Shown here in pieces: positions 33,307-42,547 of a stretch of DNA of 64,000 bases. The stretch spans positions 156,995 through 220,994 of the forward strand of contig NZ_FNDJ01000007.1 in NCBI RefSeq assembly GCF_900099965.1, read 5' to 3'. Origin of the DNA: Nonomuraea jiangxiensis. GTDB taxonomy: Bacteria > Actinomycetota > Actinomycetes > Streptosporangiales > Streptosporangiaceae. Positions within the stretch are counted from its first letter, which is position 1. Each line of letters begins with the position of its first letter. Below the pieces are notes generated by a model that saw only the letters and a program-made list of their open reading frames with translations, had not been told where the DNA came from and ran no database searches. Made by a program: the position numbers and the translations under genes.

Positions 33307-34269
33307 TCATCGCCGCACCTCCGCGACCTCGACGGTACGGCGTTCGCTCAGCGACAGGTCGGCGGCCTCGGCCACGTACAGGGCCTCCAACGCCTCCTCG
33401 ATCGAGCACAGGCCGTCCCCGGACGTCTCCCCGGCGACGGCACAACTCCTCAGGAAGCCGTCGATCTCGTCGCGGTAGGCGGTCTCGAAGCGGGTGACGA
33501 AGTCCGGCCAGGGCCGCTCCCGGCTCGGCGGGCCCTCGGTCGTGTGCAGGGGGGCGCGCGGGCCGAGGCCCACGGCCTGGGTGCGCCGGGTGCCGGCCAG
33601 CTCCATGCGCACGTCGTAACCGCCGCCGTTGTAGCGGGAGCCCTGCAGGGTGGCCAGCGTGCCGTCGTCCAGCGTGAGCAGCGCGGCGCTGGTGTCCACG
33701 TCGCCCGCGGCGGCGAAGAACGCGGCGCCGCGGTTGGCGCCGGCCGCGTGGACCGACGTGACCTCGCGGCCGGTCACCCAGCGCAGGATGTCGAAGTCGT
33801 GAATGTGGCAGTCGCGGAAGATGCCGCCCGAGGTCGCGATGTACTCGGCGGGCGGCGGCGCGGGGTCGGCGGTGACCAGGTGGACGCGGTGCAGCTCACC
33901 CAGCTCCCCGTCGCGCACCGCGCGTGCCGCCGCCACGTATCCCGGGTCGAACCTGCGCTGGAACCCGATCCGCACCCGGTTGCCCGCGCTCGCTTCCAGC
34001 ACCTTGACGGTCTCGGCCACCGTGCCCGCGACCGGCTTCTCGCAGAAGACCGGGATGCCACTTTCGCAGGCCCTGATGATGAGCTCGGCGTGGGTGCCCG
34101 TCGGGGTGGCGATGACCACGGCGTCCGACTCGAACGGGTCGCCCGGTCTGCCGTACGGCGACGTACGCACGGGGTCGGCCACGACGAGCTCGTCCACCAG
34201 CGGATGCGCGGCCAGGGTGGCGGCGTGGAAGGCCCCGATCCGGCCCAGGCCCAGCAGTCCCACACGCAT
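33307..34269 (-). CDS. Gfo/Idh/MocA-family NAD(P)-dependent oxidoreductase (inositol 2-dehydrogenase-like)
   Basis: A 320-residue oxidoreductase. The Rossmann motif GLGRIG begins at residue 6, the EKP motif is in FCEKPVAGT (about 95-100), and RFDPGY plus FRDCHIHDFDILRWVTG match inositol 2-dehydrogenases of the IolG type. The likely substrate is a sugar or inositol. Start ATG at 34269. No other inositol or sugar catabolic gene is adjacent, so the pathway is uncertain. The next gene upstream on the same strand, a MocR regulator, ends 63 nt before it. Confidence 0.85.
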   Translation of the reverse strand: MRVGLLGLGRIGAFHAATLAAHPLVDELVVADPVRTSPYGRPGDPFESDAVVIATPTGTHAELIIRACESGIPVFCEKPVAGTVAETVKVLEASAGNRVRIGFQRRFDPGYVAAARAVRDGELGELHRVHLVTADPAPPPAEYIATSGGIFRDCHIHDFDILRWVTGREVTSVHAAGANRGAAFFAAAGDVDTSAALLTLDDGTLATLQGSRYNGGGYDVRMELAGTRRTQAVGLGPRAPLHTTEGPPSRERPWPDFVTRFETAYRDEIDGFLRSCAVAGETSGDGLCSIEEALEALYVAEAADLSLSERRTVEVAEVRR

Positions 34270-34332
34270 GGCGTCTCCCGTCTGGATGAAGCGGTCATCC
34301 CCTGCGTCTCTTTTTAAGCGACCCTTTCTCCC

Positions 34333-35751
34333 TCAGTCAACACTTTGTCCAGACATTCTGACCTTCAAGCCTTTGACCGCCTCGGCTGCCTTGTGCACCG
34401 GCAACCGGGCGAACCCGACCACCACCGCCGCCGCACCCGGCGACTCGCGCATCGGCGTCACCGGCTCGGCCTGCAGGCCGACCTCCAGCGCCGTCCTGGC
34501 CGTCTCGTGCGCGTCCCAGTCGTCCGGCAACTCCAGGTAGACGTGCAGGCCCGCGTCGATGCCCCTGATCTGGATCTTGGGCAGCTCCTCGGCCAGCGCG
34601 CCGACCAGGGCGTCCCGGCGCCGCCGGTATTCCCTGCGCATCCGGCGCAGGTGCTTGTCATAGCCGCCCGTACGCAGGAAGTGGGCCAGCGCGTACTGCT
34701 CGATGACCGGCGAACCCAGATCCAGCTCGCCCCGCGCCCGGCGGATCGCCTCGGCCAGCTCGGCGGGCGCCGCCACCCAGCCCAGGCGCAGGCCGGGGGC
34801 CAGTGCCTTGCTGACGCTGCCGGAGAGGACCACCCGATCGGGGGCCAGCCCCTGAAGACAGCCGACGGGGTCGCGGTCGAAGCGGAACTCGGCGTCGTAG
34901 TCGTCCTCCAGGATCACCCGGTTGCCCGCGTGCGCCCACTCCATCAGGGCCGCCCGCCGCGCCGGGGAGAGCACCACGCCTGTCGGGTACTGGTGCGCGG
35001 GCGTGACCAGCACGGCGTCGCCCGCCAGCCGCCGCACGTCCAGGCCCTGCTCGTCCACGGGCACCGGGACGAGATGCGCGCCCGCCCGCCGCAGCAGCGG
35101 GATCTGGCGCTGGCTCGTCGGGTCCTCCACCGCCAGCCGCAGCGGGCGCTGCTGGGCGAGGACGTGCAGGACCAGGCTGAGCCCCTGCGCCACGCCGCCC
35201 ACGATGACGAGGTTCTGTGGGCGCACGTCCGCCGCCCTGACCCGCCTGAGGTAGCTCGCCAGCTCTTCTCGCAGCTCAGGCACGCCGCCGGGGTCCCCGT
35301 AGTCGAGGGCGTCGGAGGGTACGGTGGTCAAAACGTGCCTCACGGCCGCGAGCCAGCGTTCACGGGGGAAGTGGCTGAGGTCGGGGGAGGTTGGACGATG
35401 ACCGTAGTAGGGCGCGCGCCCGGGGGTGCCCGCCGGCCTGCGCACCGGCCTGGGCCCCAGCGGCGCGCGCGACGATGTGCGCTGGGTGGAGTTCGCACGG
35501 GTGGCGGTCTTCGGGGTGACCTGGGTGCCGACACCCACCCTGGAGACCAGGAAACCCTCGGCGACGAGCTGCTCGTACGCCTCCACCACCACGCCCCTGG
35601 ACACCTGGAGATCGGTGGCGAGGTCGCGGGTGGCGGGCAGGCGGGTGCCAGGGGTGAGCCGCCCGCCCCGGATGGAGTCGCGCAACTCGGAGGCGATCTG
35701 CCCGGCAATCCCCCCCTTATCGCGATTTATCTGGATATGGAGGTCGGCCAT
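34333..35751 (-). CDS. MocR-type regulator: GntR HTH fused to class I aminotransferase domain
   Basis: A 472-residue protein. The N-terminal GntR winged helix (about 10-75, ELRDSIRGGRLTPGTRLPATRDLATDLQVSRGVVVEAYEQLVAEGF) is joined by a linker to an aminotransferase-like domain. The PLP lysine is in SGSVSKALAPGLRLGWV, with the preceding LEDDYDAEFRFDRDP. MocR proteins sense PLP or amines and often control the divergent gene. Here that is an EamA transporter 68 bp away, so PLP-dependent regulation of that exporter is the natural inference. A family member such as PdxR is also possible, but no pdx genes are nearby. Confidence 0.92.
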   Translation of the reverse strand: MADLHIQINRDKGGIAGQIASELRDSIRGGRLTPGTRLPATRDLATDLQVSRGVVVEAYEQLVAEGFLVSRVGVGTQVTPKTATRANSTQRTSSRAPLGPRPVRRPAGTPGRAPYYGHRPTSPDLSHFPRERWLAAVRHVLTTVPSDALDYGDPGGVPELREELASYLRRVRAADVRPQNLVIVGGVAQGLSLVLHVLAQQRPLRLAVEDPTSQRQIPLLRRAGAHLVPVPVDEQGLDVRRLAGDAVLVTPAHQYPTGVVLSPARRAALMEWAHAGNRVILEDDYDAEFRFDRDPVGCLQGLAPDRVVLSGSVSKALAPGLRLGWVAAPAELAEAIRRARGELDLGSPVIEQYALAHFLRTGGYDKHLRRMRREYRRRRDALVGALAEELPKIQIRGIDAGLHVYLELPDDWDAHETARTALEVGLQAEPVTPMRESPGAAAVVVGFARLPVHKAAEAVKGLKVRMSGQSVD

Positions 35752-35812
35752 ATTGGTCCTGTCGTCGGGCGGGACATTGGACTGTTTGTACGAACCATTG
35801 TCTCCCTAGCAT
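35752..35812. promoter_or_regulatory. intergenic operator/promoter between mocR-type gene and EamA transporter
   Basis: The 68-bp gap contains two direct repeats, ATTGGTCCTGT (35752) and ATTGGACTGT (35776), 24 bp apart, with a third ATTGT at 35797. MocR regulators typically bind direct repeats. TAGCAT (35807-35812) sits 7 nt before the transporter ATG, suggesting a leaderless transcript. Confidence 0.45.
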
Positions 35813-35819
35813 CCTTCGC

Positions 35820-36695
35820 ATGAAAAACGGAATCGTGGGCGCCGCCTCGGCCATGTTCCTCGTCGGGACCCTGGCCGGAGTCTCGGGACTGGTGGACGGC
35901 TATCCCCTCTACGGCGGTCAAGCGGTGCGGTATCTCGTGGCAGCGGTCGTTCTGCTCCTCATAACGCGAGCGCTCGGCCTGCGGTTCGTGCGCATGACGG
36001 CGCGCGAGACGCTCTGCCTCGGCGGGCTCACCCTGCTCGGCCTGGTGCTCTTCAATGTCTGCGTGATCGAGTCCACCCGCGACTCCGGCCCCACGCTGGT
36101 CGGTACGGTCCTCGGCACCGTGCCACTGGCCCTGGCGCTGGCCGGCGGGCGGCCCCGGCCCCGGCTGCTCGTCGCGGCCGGCGTGGTGGTGGCCGGGGCG
36201 ACGCTGGCCACGGGACTCGGCAGCGGCACCGCCACCGGCCTGCTGTGGGCGCTCGGGGCGCTGGTGGGCGAGGTGGCCTTCTCCCTGCTGGCGATCCCGC
36301 TGCTGCCCAAGCTGGGGGCGATCCGGGTGTCGGCCTATTCGACGACGCTGGCCGTACCGATGCTGGCCCTGATCGGGCTGGCCGACGCGGGCACGGGCAT
36401 GCTCCGCGTGCCCACGACCGCGGAAGCGCTCGGCTTCGCCTACATGGCGCTCGTGATCACGGTCGGCGCGTTCTTCCTCTGGTACACCTCGCTGCCCAAG
36501 CTGGGTCCCGGCCGGGCCGGGCTGTTCGCGGGGCTGATCCCGGTGGGGGCGATCGTCACGGGGACGGTGCTCGGGGTCGCCATGCCGACCACGTACGACC
36601 TGGTGGGCGCGGGGCTGGTGATCATGGGGATCCTGCTGGGCCTCACCGCCGAACGGTCCGGGGCGCGGGCGGCCGTCTCGCCGTCCGAGGCGTGA
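35820..36695 (+). CDS. EamA-family (DMT) transporter
   Basis: A 291-residue protein with ten hydrophobic helices in two EamA repeats (helices 1-5 and 6-10). Conserved features include QAVRYLVAAVVLLLITRALG, the IESTRDSG and the second-half FFLWYTSLPKLGPGRAGLF repeat motif with GVAMPTTYDLVGAGLVIMGI at the end. Drug/metabolite transporters of this type export amino acids or other small metabolites. The ATG at 35820 has TAGCAT 7 nt upstream and no ribosome site. Its divergent neighbour is the MocR-type regulator, the likely controller. Confidence 0.85.
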   Translation: MKNGIVGAASAMFLVGTLAGVSGLVDGYPLYGGQAVRYLVAAVVLLLITRALGLRFVRMTARETLCLGGLTLLGLVLFNVCVIESTRDSGPTLVGTVLGTVPLALALAGGRPRPRLLVAAGVVVAGATLATGLGSGTATGLLWALGALVGEVAFSLLAIPLLPKLGAIRVSAYSTTLAVPMLALIGLADAGTGMLRVPTTAEALGFAYMALVITVGAFFLWYTSLPKLGPGRAGLFAGLIPVGAIVTGTVLGVAMPTTYDLVGAGLVIMGILLGLTAERSGARAAVSPSEA

Positions 36696-36817
36696 CCTTC
36701 CGAGGCGTAATCTTGGACAACGTGACCCCCTCCGCGCCCCGAAACGAGCGGCGTCCCAGGCCCGCTTCCGCCCCCCGACGGGTGCCCGGCGATCACTTGC
36801 CCCGCATGGCCGGTCAA

Positions 36818-36839
36818 TAGTATCGGTCAGCACTGACCG
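36818..36839 (+). promoter_or_regulatory. -10 element and operator dyad upstream of class I fumarase gene
   Basis: TAGTAT (36818-36823) is a plausible -10. It is followed at once by the perfect dyad CGGTCAG-CA-CTGACCG (36824-36839), which would lie at the transcription start. The fumarase ATG is 68 nt further on. Confidence 0.4.
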
Positions 36840-36907
36840 AAATCCGAAAGGAGGAAGCGCGGGCACCAGGCTCGGACACGAAGTCCGGAGACCTCCGCGC
36901 GGACTTG

Positions 36908-38560
<1,653 letters not shown>

Positions 38561-39130
38561 CCCCACCCCCACCCCCGGGGCCACCACGGCCGCCAACCCT
38601 GCCCACCGCCGCCCTTCCCGCCACGAGCCCTCAACCCCCGTCGGTTCACCGACACGGACGGCCGGGTCGACCGTGACTGACACGGTCGGCCGGGTCGGCC
38701 CTAGCACCGCCTAATGGCAGGCCGACCCGCCAACTCCCCACCCACGCCCAGGCCCCCGCACTCCGCAGGACCTGGGCGCCGAAGGCGTAACGCGGTATCG
38801 CCGTGAGCGCAGCCACCGATGGCGCGGCGGTGATGGTCCGGGGACACGGCCGCCGCTGTGAAGCAGCACAGCGGCCGTGCGGGGCCGTGCGGGGCCGTGC
38901 GGGGCCGTGCGGGAGGGCCGGTGTGGACGGCGTGTCGCCAGAGGGCCGCCCTAGGGACGGACACGCGGGAGACGGCGAGACACGCCGTCTCCGGGGACGA
39001 CCCCGGGGCAGGCCGCAGACGGCCCGGGCGCAGGCCACGGGCTTGCGCGAGGCGAACCGGTCAACGGCTGTGCCGTGCAAAACGTGCCCCGGGGCCGCAA
39101 ACCGCTCATGCGGGCGAATCGGGAGGGCAG
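38561..39130. other. gene-free, GC-rich intergenic segment
   Basis: No credible gene. It contains a hairpin listed separately (38668-38688), an imperfect hairpin near 38845-38879 and three tandem copies of GGGGCCGTGC (about 38871-38910). The open frames here run without coding character into the minisatellite. Confidence 0.55.
38668..38688 (+). terminator. hairpin, candidate fumarase terminator
   Basis: CGACCGTG and CACGGTCG are perfect inverted repeats around ACTGA, about 108 bp after the class I fumarase stop. A T-tract is absent, as is common in this group. It could also be an operator for something unseen. Confidence 0.4.
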
Positions 39131-39592
39131 CTCATGGGGCGGCTTGTGCGGGCGACTCGTGGCCGGCTCGTGCGGACGGCTCGTGCGGACGGCTCGTGCG
39201 GACGGCTCGTGCGAGCGGCTCGTGCGGACGGCTCGTGCGGACGGCTCGTGCGGACGGCTCGTGCGAGCGGCTCGTGCGGGCAACTCGTGACGGCGGCTCG
39301 TGCGGGCGGCTCATGAGGGCAGCTCATGGGCGGCTCGTGCGGGCAACTCGTGGGGGCGGCGGCTCGTCCGGCCGGCTCGTGGGGTGGATCGGGAGGGGAG
39401 CTCATGGGACGGCTTATGCAGGCGACTCGTGGCCAGCTCGTGCGGACGGCTCGTGCGAGCGGCTCGTGCGGGCAACTCGTGACGGCGGCTCGTGCGGGCG
39501 GCTCATGGGCGGCTTGTGCGGGCAACTCGTGACGGCGGCTCATGAGGGCAGCTCATGGGGGCGGCTCGTAGAGGCGGTGGCTCGTGCGGACC
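39131..39592. repeat. degenerate 13-bp minisatellite (CTCGTGCGGACGG family)
   Basis: About 32 consecutive units of mostly 13 bp run without gaps. The consensus is CTCGTGCGGACGG; variants include CTCGTGCGAGCGG, CTCGTGCGGGCAA, CTCGTGACGGCGG and CTCATGAGGGCAG, plus a few 11-, 12-, 16- and one 25-bp unit. A higher-order duplication is present: the block starting at 39121 recurs at 39391, offset 270 bp, with about five mismatches in the first 60 bases, and the second copy has fewer central units. A 13-bp period shifts frame in each unit, so long open frames on both strands are artefacts rather than a repetitive protein. Confidence 0.85.
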
Positions 39593-39739
39593 CTGTAGCC
39601 GTGCTCGGGGGACAGCCCGGGGGCTGCAAGGGCGTGGGAGGGCGCCGTGGAGGGCGTGTCGGAAGGGGCGTCGCTGAAGGGCGCGCGGGGAGCGGGGGGG
39701 TAGGTCGTCGCCCGGGGAGCAAGGCGGGGCGCGGTTTGG

Positions 39740-40246
39740 TCAGGCGGTGAAAGGGGTCGGGTAGGCGATGGTGCCGCTGGGGACGGGCCGGGAGCCGTCC
39801 AGGGCGAGGGCCATCATGGCCTCGTCGGGGGCGTCGAAAGGGGCCCGGATGCCGAAGATCGAGGCACGGCTGAAGCCGAAGCGCGGGTAGTAGTCGGGGT
39901 GGCCGAGGACCAGTACGAGGCTCTCCCCCATGGCATGGGCCGCGGCGAGCCCCGCGGCGATGGCGGCGGAACCGGCGCCGCGCCGCTGGTGGGCGGGCAG
40001 CACGGCGCAGGGCGCGAGGGCGAGTGCGGGGCTGCCGTCGACGTGGCAGCGGGTGAACAGAGCATGTCCGGCTACGATCCCGTCGAGCTCGGCCACGAGG
40101 GACAGGCCGGGTATCCAGGCGGGATCCTTCCGGAGCGCGTCGACCAGGTCGGCTTCGAGCGCCGAGTCGAAGGCCGCGAGGTTGATCTCGCGGATCACCG
40201 GCACGTCGCGCTCTTCCTCCGCCCTGGTGAGCCAGGGGAGCGTCAC
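39740..40246 (-). CDS. GNAT-family N-acetyltransferase
   Basis: A 168-residue GNAT protein. VAELDGIVAGHALFTRCHV is the beta4 region and LAPCAVLPAHQRRGAGSAAIAAGL the acetyl-CoA-binding motif A (Q/RxxGxG/A: QRRGAG). VLVLGHPDYYPRFGFSRA is typical of the COG3153-like acetyltransferases. The substrate is unknown. The GTG start overlaps the stop of the DUF5999 gene (GTGA), so translation is coupled. A start a few codons downstream is possible. It ends 147 nt from the minisatellite. Confidence 0.83.
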   Translation of the reverse strand: MTLPWLTRAEEERDVPVIREINLAAFDSALEADLVDALRKDPAWIPGLSLVAELDGIVAGHALFTRCHVDGSPALALAPCAVLPAHQRRGAGSAAIAAGLAAAHAMGESLVLVLGHPDYYPRFGFSRASIFGIRAPFDAPDEAMMALALDGSRPVPSGTIAYPTPFTA

Positions 40247-40431
40247 GCGGCGACCGGCGCGCGGTGCGGCGCCACGACGGAGCCGTCGGGCAGCAGCAGG
40301 CCGGTGTCATCGAACAGCACGACACCGTTGCAAAGGAGGCTCCAACCCTGGTCAGGGTGGGCCGCGATCACATGCGAGGCCTCACGGTCGGGAGAATCGG
40401 CACTCGGGCAAGCGGGGTAGTGACTGCACAT
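40243..40431 (-). CDS. DUF5999-family small protein
   Basis: A 62-residue protein with MCSHYPACPSADSPDREASHV, HPDQGWSLLCNGVVLFDDTG and LLPDGSVVAPHR. This matches the DUF5999 family, widespread in actinomycetes. The three cysteines and two N-terminal histidines suggest a metal site; the function is unknown. ATG at 40431 follows AGAGGT. Upstream, CAGATTGC occurs twice 12 bp apart (40443 and 40455), a possible operator. The stop overlaps the GNAT start. Confidence 0.85.
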   Translation of the reverse strand: MCSHYPACPSADSPDREASHVIAAHPDQGWSLLCNGVVLFDDTGLLLPDGSVVAPHRAPVAA

Positions 40432-41399
40432 CGCGCACCTCTCAGATTGCGCTCCAGATTGCGGGTTTTCAAAAGGGCAGCGAACGCCCTGACGGAGTGC
40501 GAAGATCCAGCGTGGCTCTGGTCGGTCGGTTGGGCCGGCGGCGAACCTGGGTCTGGCGCATCTTCATCACGTCCTTCTTCAATGGTCGGTCGTCAGTGGT
40601 GGAACCGTGGTGCTCGACCTCAGTGTGACTCGCGATACTGACAGTTTTCCGACGTCCCTGAGGGTTTACCTTCTTGCTTGGCTCAACGATGCCCCCGTCC
40701 CCTTACGACGTCCTTACAACTCGCTGACGGGGCCCGGTGGTTCCTGTCAGCAAGACTGCCGTACACGTGAAGTTCCCCTACTAGGCATCATGCACATTTA
40801 TTGGCGACGTGAGTGTGCCGATCGGCACAGGGCGGCGATGAGCTGGGAGGACGCACGCCAAAAAACTCGGCGAAGATGCGGGCGCGGGCGGCGGTAAGCC
40901 ACCGGCGCGCGGCGACCCAACTGACCCTCAGCACATTGCCAAGGCAAGGCCTGGATCATAAATCTGATGCAATTGAGAGTGAGTAGCGACAGCGCAACCG
41001 CATCCCGTCAGGCGCCAGGCAAGCCTACGTCAGGTGTGTCAACGACACCCTCGACGCCACGCCGTGGCCCGCCTGCCGGGCTCGCCCTCGCCACCTCGGT
41101 CATACGTGTGAGCCCTGGCGACGTCACCATGGACTCGACCACCGTGGCGGTATGGTCATGAGCACGATCTTGGTGCTAACGTTCGGTGCCCGCGGGTACG
41201 TCTGCCGCCCGCGGTGCCGCGCACGTCCACCCCCCGCCGTACCGAGTGCCACACCGAGTGACCGTGGGCCTCGCCACCTGGCCCAATGCGGCCGGGAGGA
41301 GCGCTGACGTGACGAGTCAGGCGGGTTGACTTAAGTTCGCAACATTTTATCGGCCCCGCCTCTACTGGTCGGTTTACACAAATAGGTAAGCTGCCTGGC
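40432..41399. other. 968-bp gene-free region
   Basis: Lower GC than the surroundings in places. I found a 14-bp palindrome GTGCCGATCGGCAC (near 40813-40827), the CAGATTGC direct repeats near the DUF5999 start, and a TTGACT hexamer at 41326 in the promoter region of the first kinase, with an AT-rich ATTTTAT about 13 nt later. Short frames (40607-40897, 40967-41161) have no coding support. It could hold a non-coding RNA or decayed genes, but nothing specific is recognisable. Confidence 0.5.
41326..41353 (+). promoter_or_regulatory. possible promoter of first Ser/Thr kinase gene
   Basis: TTGACT (41326-41331) followed 16 nt later by TATCGG, in the AT-rich stretch before the ATG at 41400. The spacing suits a housekeeping sigma factor, but the -10 is weak. 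A TAGGTA nearer the start (41383) is an alternative. Confidence 0.3.
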
Positions 41400-42512
41400 A
41401 TGCGTGCGCCCTCCGGTTACCTACTCGCCGCGCGCTACCGGCTCGTGGAGCCGGTTGGTCGGGGCGGCATGGGCACCGTTTGGCGGGCACATGACGAGCT
41501 GCTCCACCGGGACGTGGCGGTCAAGGAAGTGCGGCTGCCGTCCGTGCTGGACGAGGAGCTGCGCGCCGAGCTGTGCGCGCGTACCGAACGTGAGGGCCGG
41601 GCCACCGCGATGGTCGCGCACCCTTCGGTGATCACCGTCTTCGACGTGGTCACGGAAGACGACCGGCCGTGGATCGTGATGGAGCTGCTGCACGCCAAAT
41701 CCCTGGAGCAGCTCATTCAGGAGCAGGGACCGCTCCACCCGCGCCGGGCGGCCGAGATCGGCCGGCAGATCCTCGGGGCGCTGCGTGCCGTGCACGCCAA
41801 GGGCATCCTGCACCGCGACGTCAAGCCGAGCAACGTACTGGTGACCGAGGATCGCGCGGTGCTCACCGACTTCGGGCTGGCCGCGCTCGAAGGTGACGTT
41901 TCCATCACCCAGGCGGGCATCGTGCTGGGGTCCGCGGGATACATCGCTCCAGAGCGGGTGCTCGGCTCGAAGGCCAGTCCCGCCGGCGACCTGTGGTCGC
42001 TCGGGGCGACCCTCTACACCGCCGTCGAGGGCCGGGGGCTGCACGGCCGCCGTACGGCCGCCGCCGCGCTCGCGGCCCTGACCAGCGGCGAGCCGATCCC
42101 GATGTCCAAGGCCGGGCCGCTGGCCCCGGTGCTCGACGCGCTGCTCAGGATCGACCCGCAGACCAGGCTCGACTCCGTACGCGCCTCGCTCATGCTGGCC
42201 AGGGTGGCCGCGGGCGGTTCGGCGGAGGAGCCGCTGGCCCCGCGCAAGCCCGTACGCCCCATGCCGCAGCCCGGCCCGCCACCCTCCGTCGCGCGCAGGC
42301 CCACGCACCGCGGGCTGCACCGGGCCGAGACGGCGACAACGGCCGTGGCCATGCCCGCGGCGCGGCAGGAGCGCAAGCCGGGCGAAGGCGTCCACCGGAA
42401 ACGAGTTCAAGATCGACCAACACCGTCCGCTTATGCCCGTTTCAAAGCTACGGTGATAAAGTTGTGCCTTCCTCGAAGGTTCTGGCCCAGAGAACTTCGC
42501 AAGCGAGGGTAA
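41400..42512 (+). CDS. Ser/Thr protein kinase, soluble form
   Basis: A 370-residue PknB-type (Hanks) kinase. Gly-rich loop GRGGMG (20-25), catalytic Lys42, HRDVKPSN with Asp140, DFG 157-159 and the APE-like IAPERV. The kinase domain ends near 270. The tail is about 100 residues, basic and Pro-rich, with no membrane helix or PASTA repeats, so it should be cytoplasmic. It is similar in sequence to the next kinase (34 nt away), consistent with tandem duplication. The C-terminal end (RRFWPRELRKRG) looks unrelated to kinase tails and may reflect drift. Confidence 0.88.
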   Translation: MRAPSGYLLAARYRLVEPVGRGGMGTVWRAHDELLHRDVAVKEVRLPSVLDEELRAELCARTEREGRATAMVAHPSVITVFDVVTEDDRPWIVMELLHAKSLEQLIQEQGPLHPRRAAEIGRQILGALRAVHAKGILHRDVKPSNVLVTEDRAVLTDFGLAALEGDVSITQAGIVLGSAGYIAPERVLGSKASPAGDLWSLGATLYTAVEGRGLHGRRTAAAALAALTSGEPIPMSKAGPLAPVLDALLRIDPQTRLDSVRASLMLARVAAGGSAEEPLAPRKPVRPMPQPGPPPSVARRPTHRGLHRAETATTAVAMPAARQERKPGEGVHRKRVQDRPTPSAYARFKATVIKLCLPRRFWPRELRKRG

Positions 42513-42535
42513 AGCACTTCCCAAGCGAGAATCGA

Positions 42536-42541
42536 TATCTT
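42536..42541 (+). promoter_or_regulatory. -10 element (TATCTT) of leaderless second kinase promoter
   Basis: TATCTT ends 6 nt before the ATG at 42548, and no ribosome-binding site is present, so the transcript is probably leaderless and separate from the first kinase. Confidence 0.4.
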
Positions 42542-42547
42542 CTTCGT

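Noticed and set aside
39131..39592. Possible CRISPR array
   Set aside because: Units are contiguous 13-bp repeats with no unique spacers, and no cas genes are near.
38803..39750. A long plus-strand open frame (about 315 codons) and a matching minus-strand frame (39106-39543), with 13-residue repeats
   Set aside because: The DNA repeats every 13 bp, not a multiple of three, so all frames inherit a 39-bp pattern. No ribosome site, odd composition (Arg/Ala/Gly/Cys), and stops absent only because the unit lacks them in most frames.
40967..41161. Small frame ending in VTMDSTTVAVWS, suggestive of an IS5-type transposase DST motif
   Set aside because: Only a few residues match, with no flanking transposase motifs or terminal inverted repeats.
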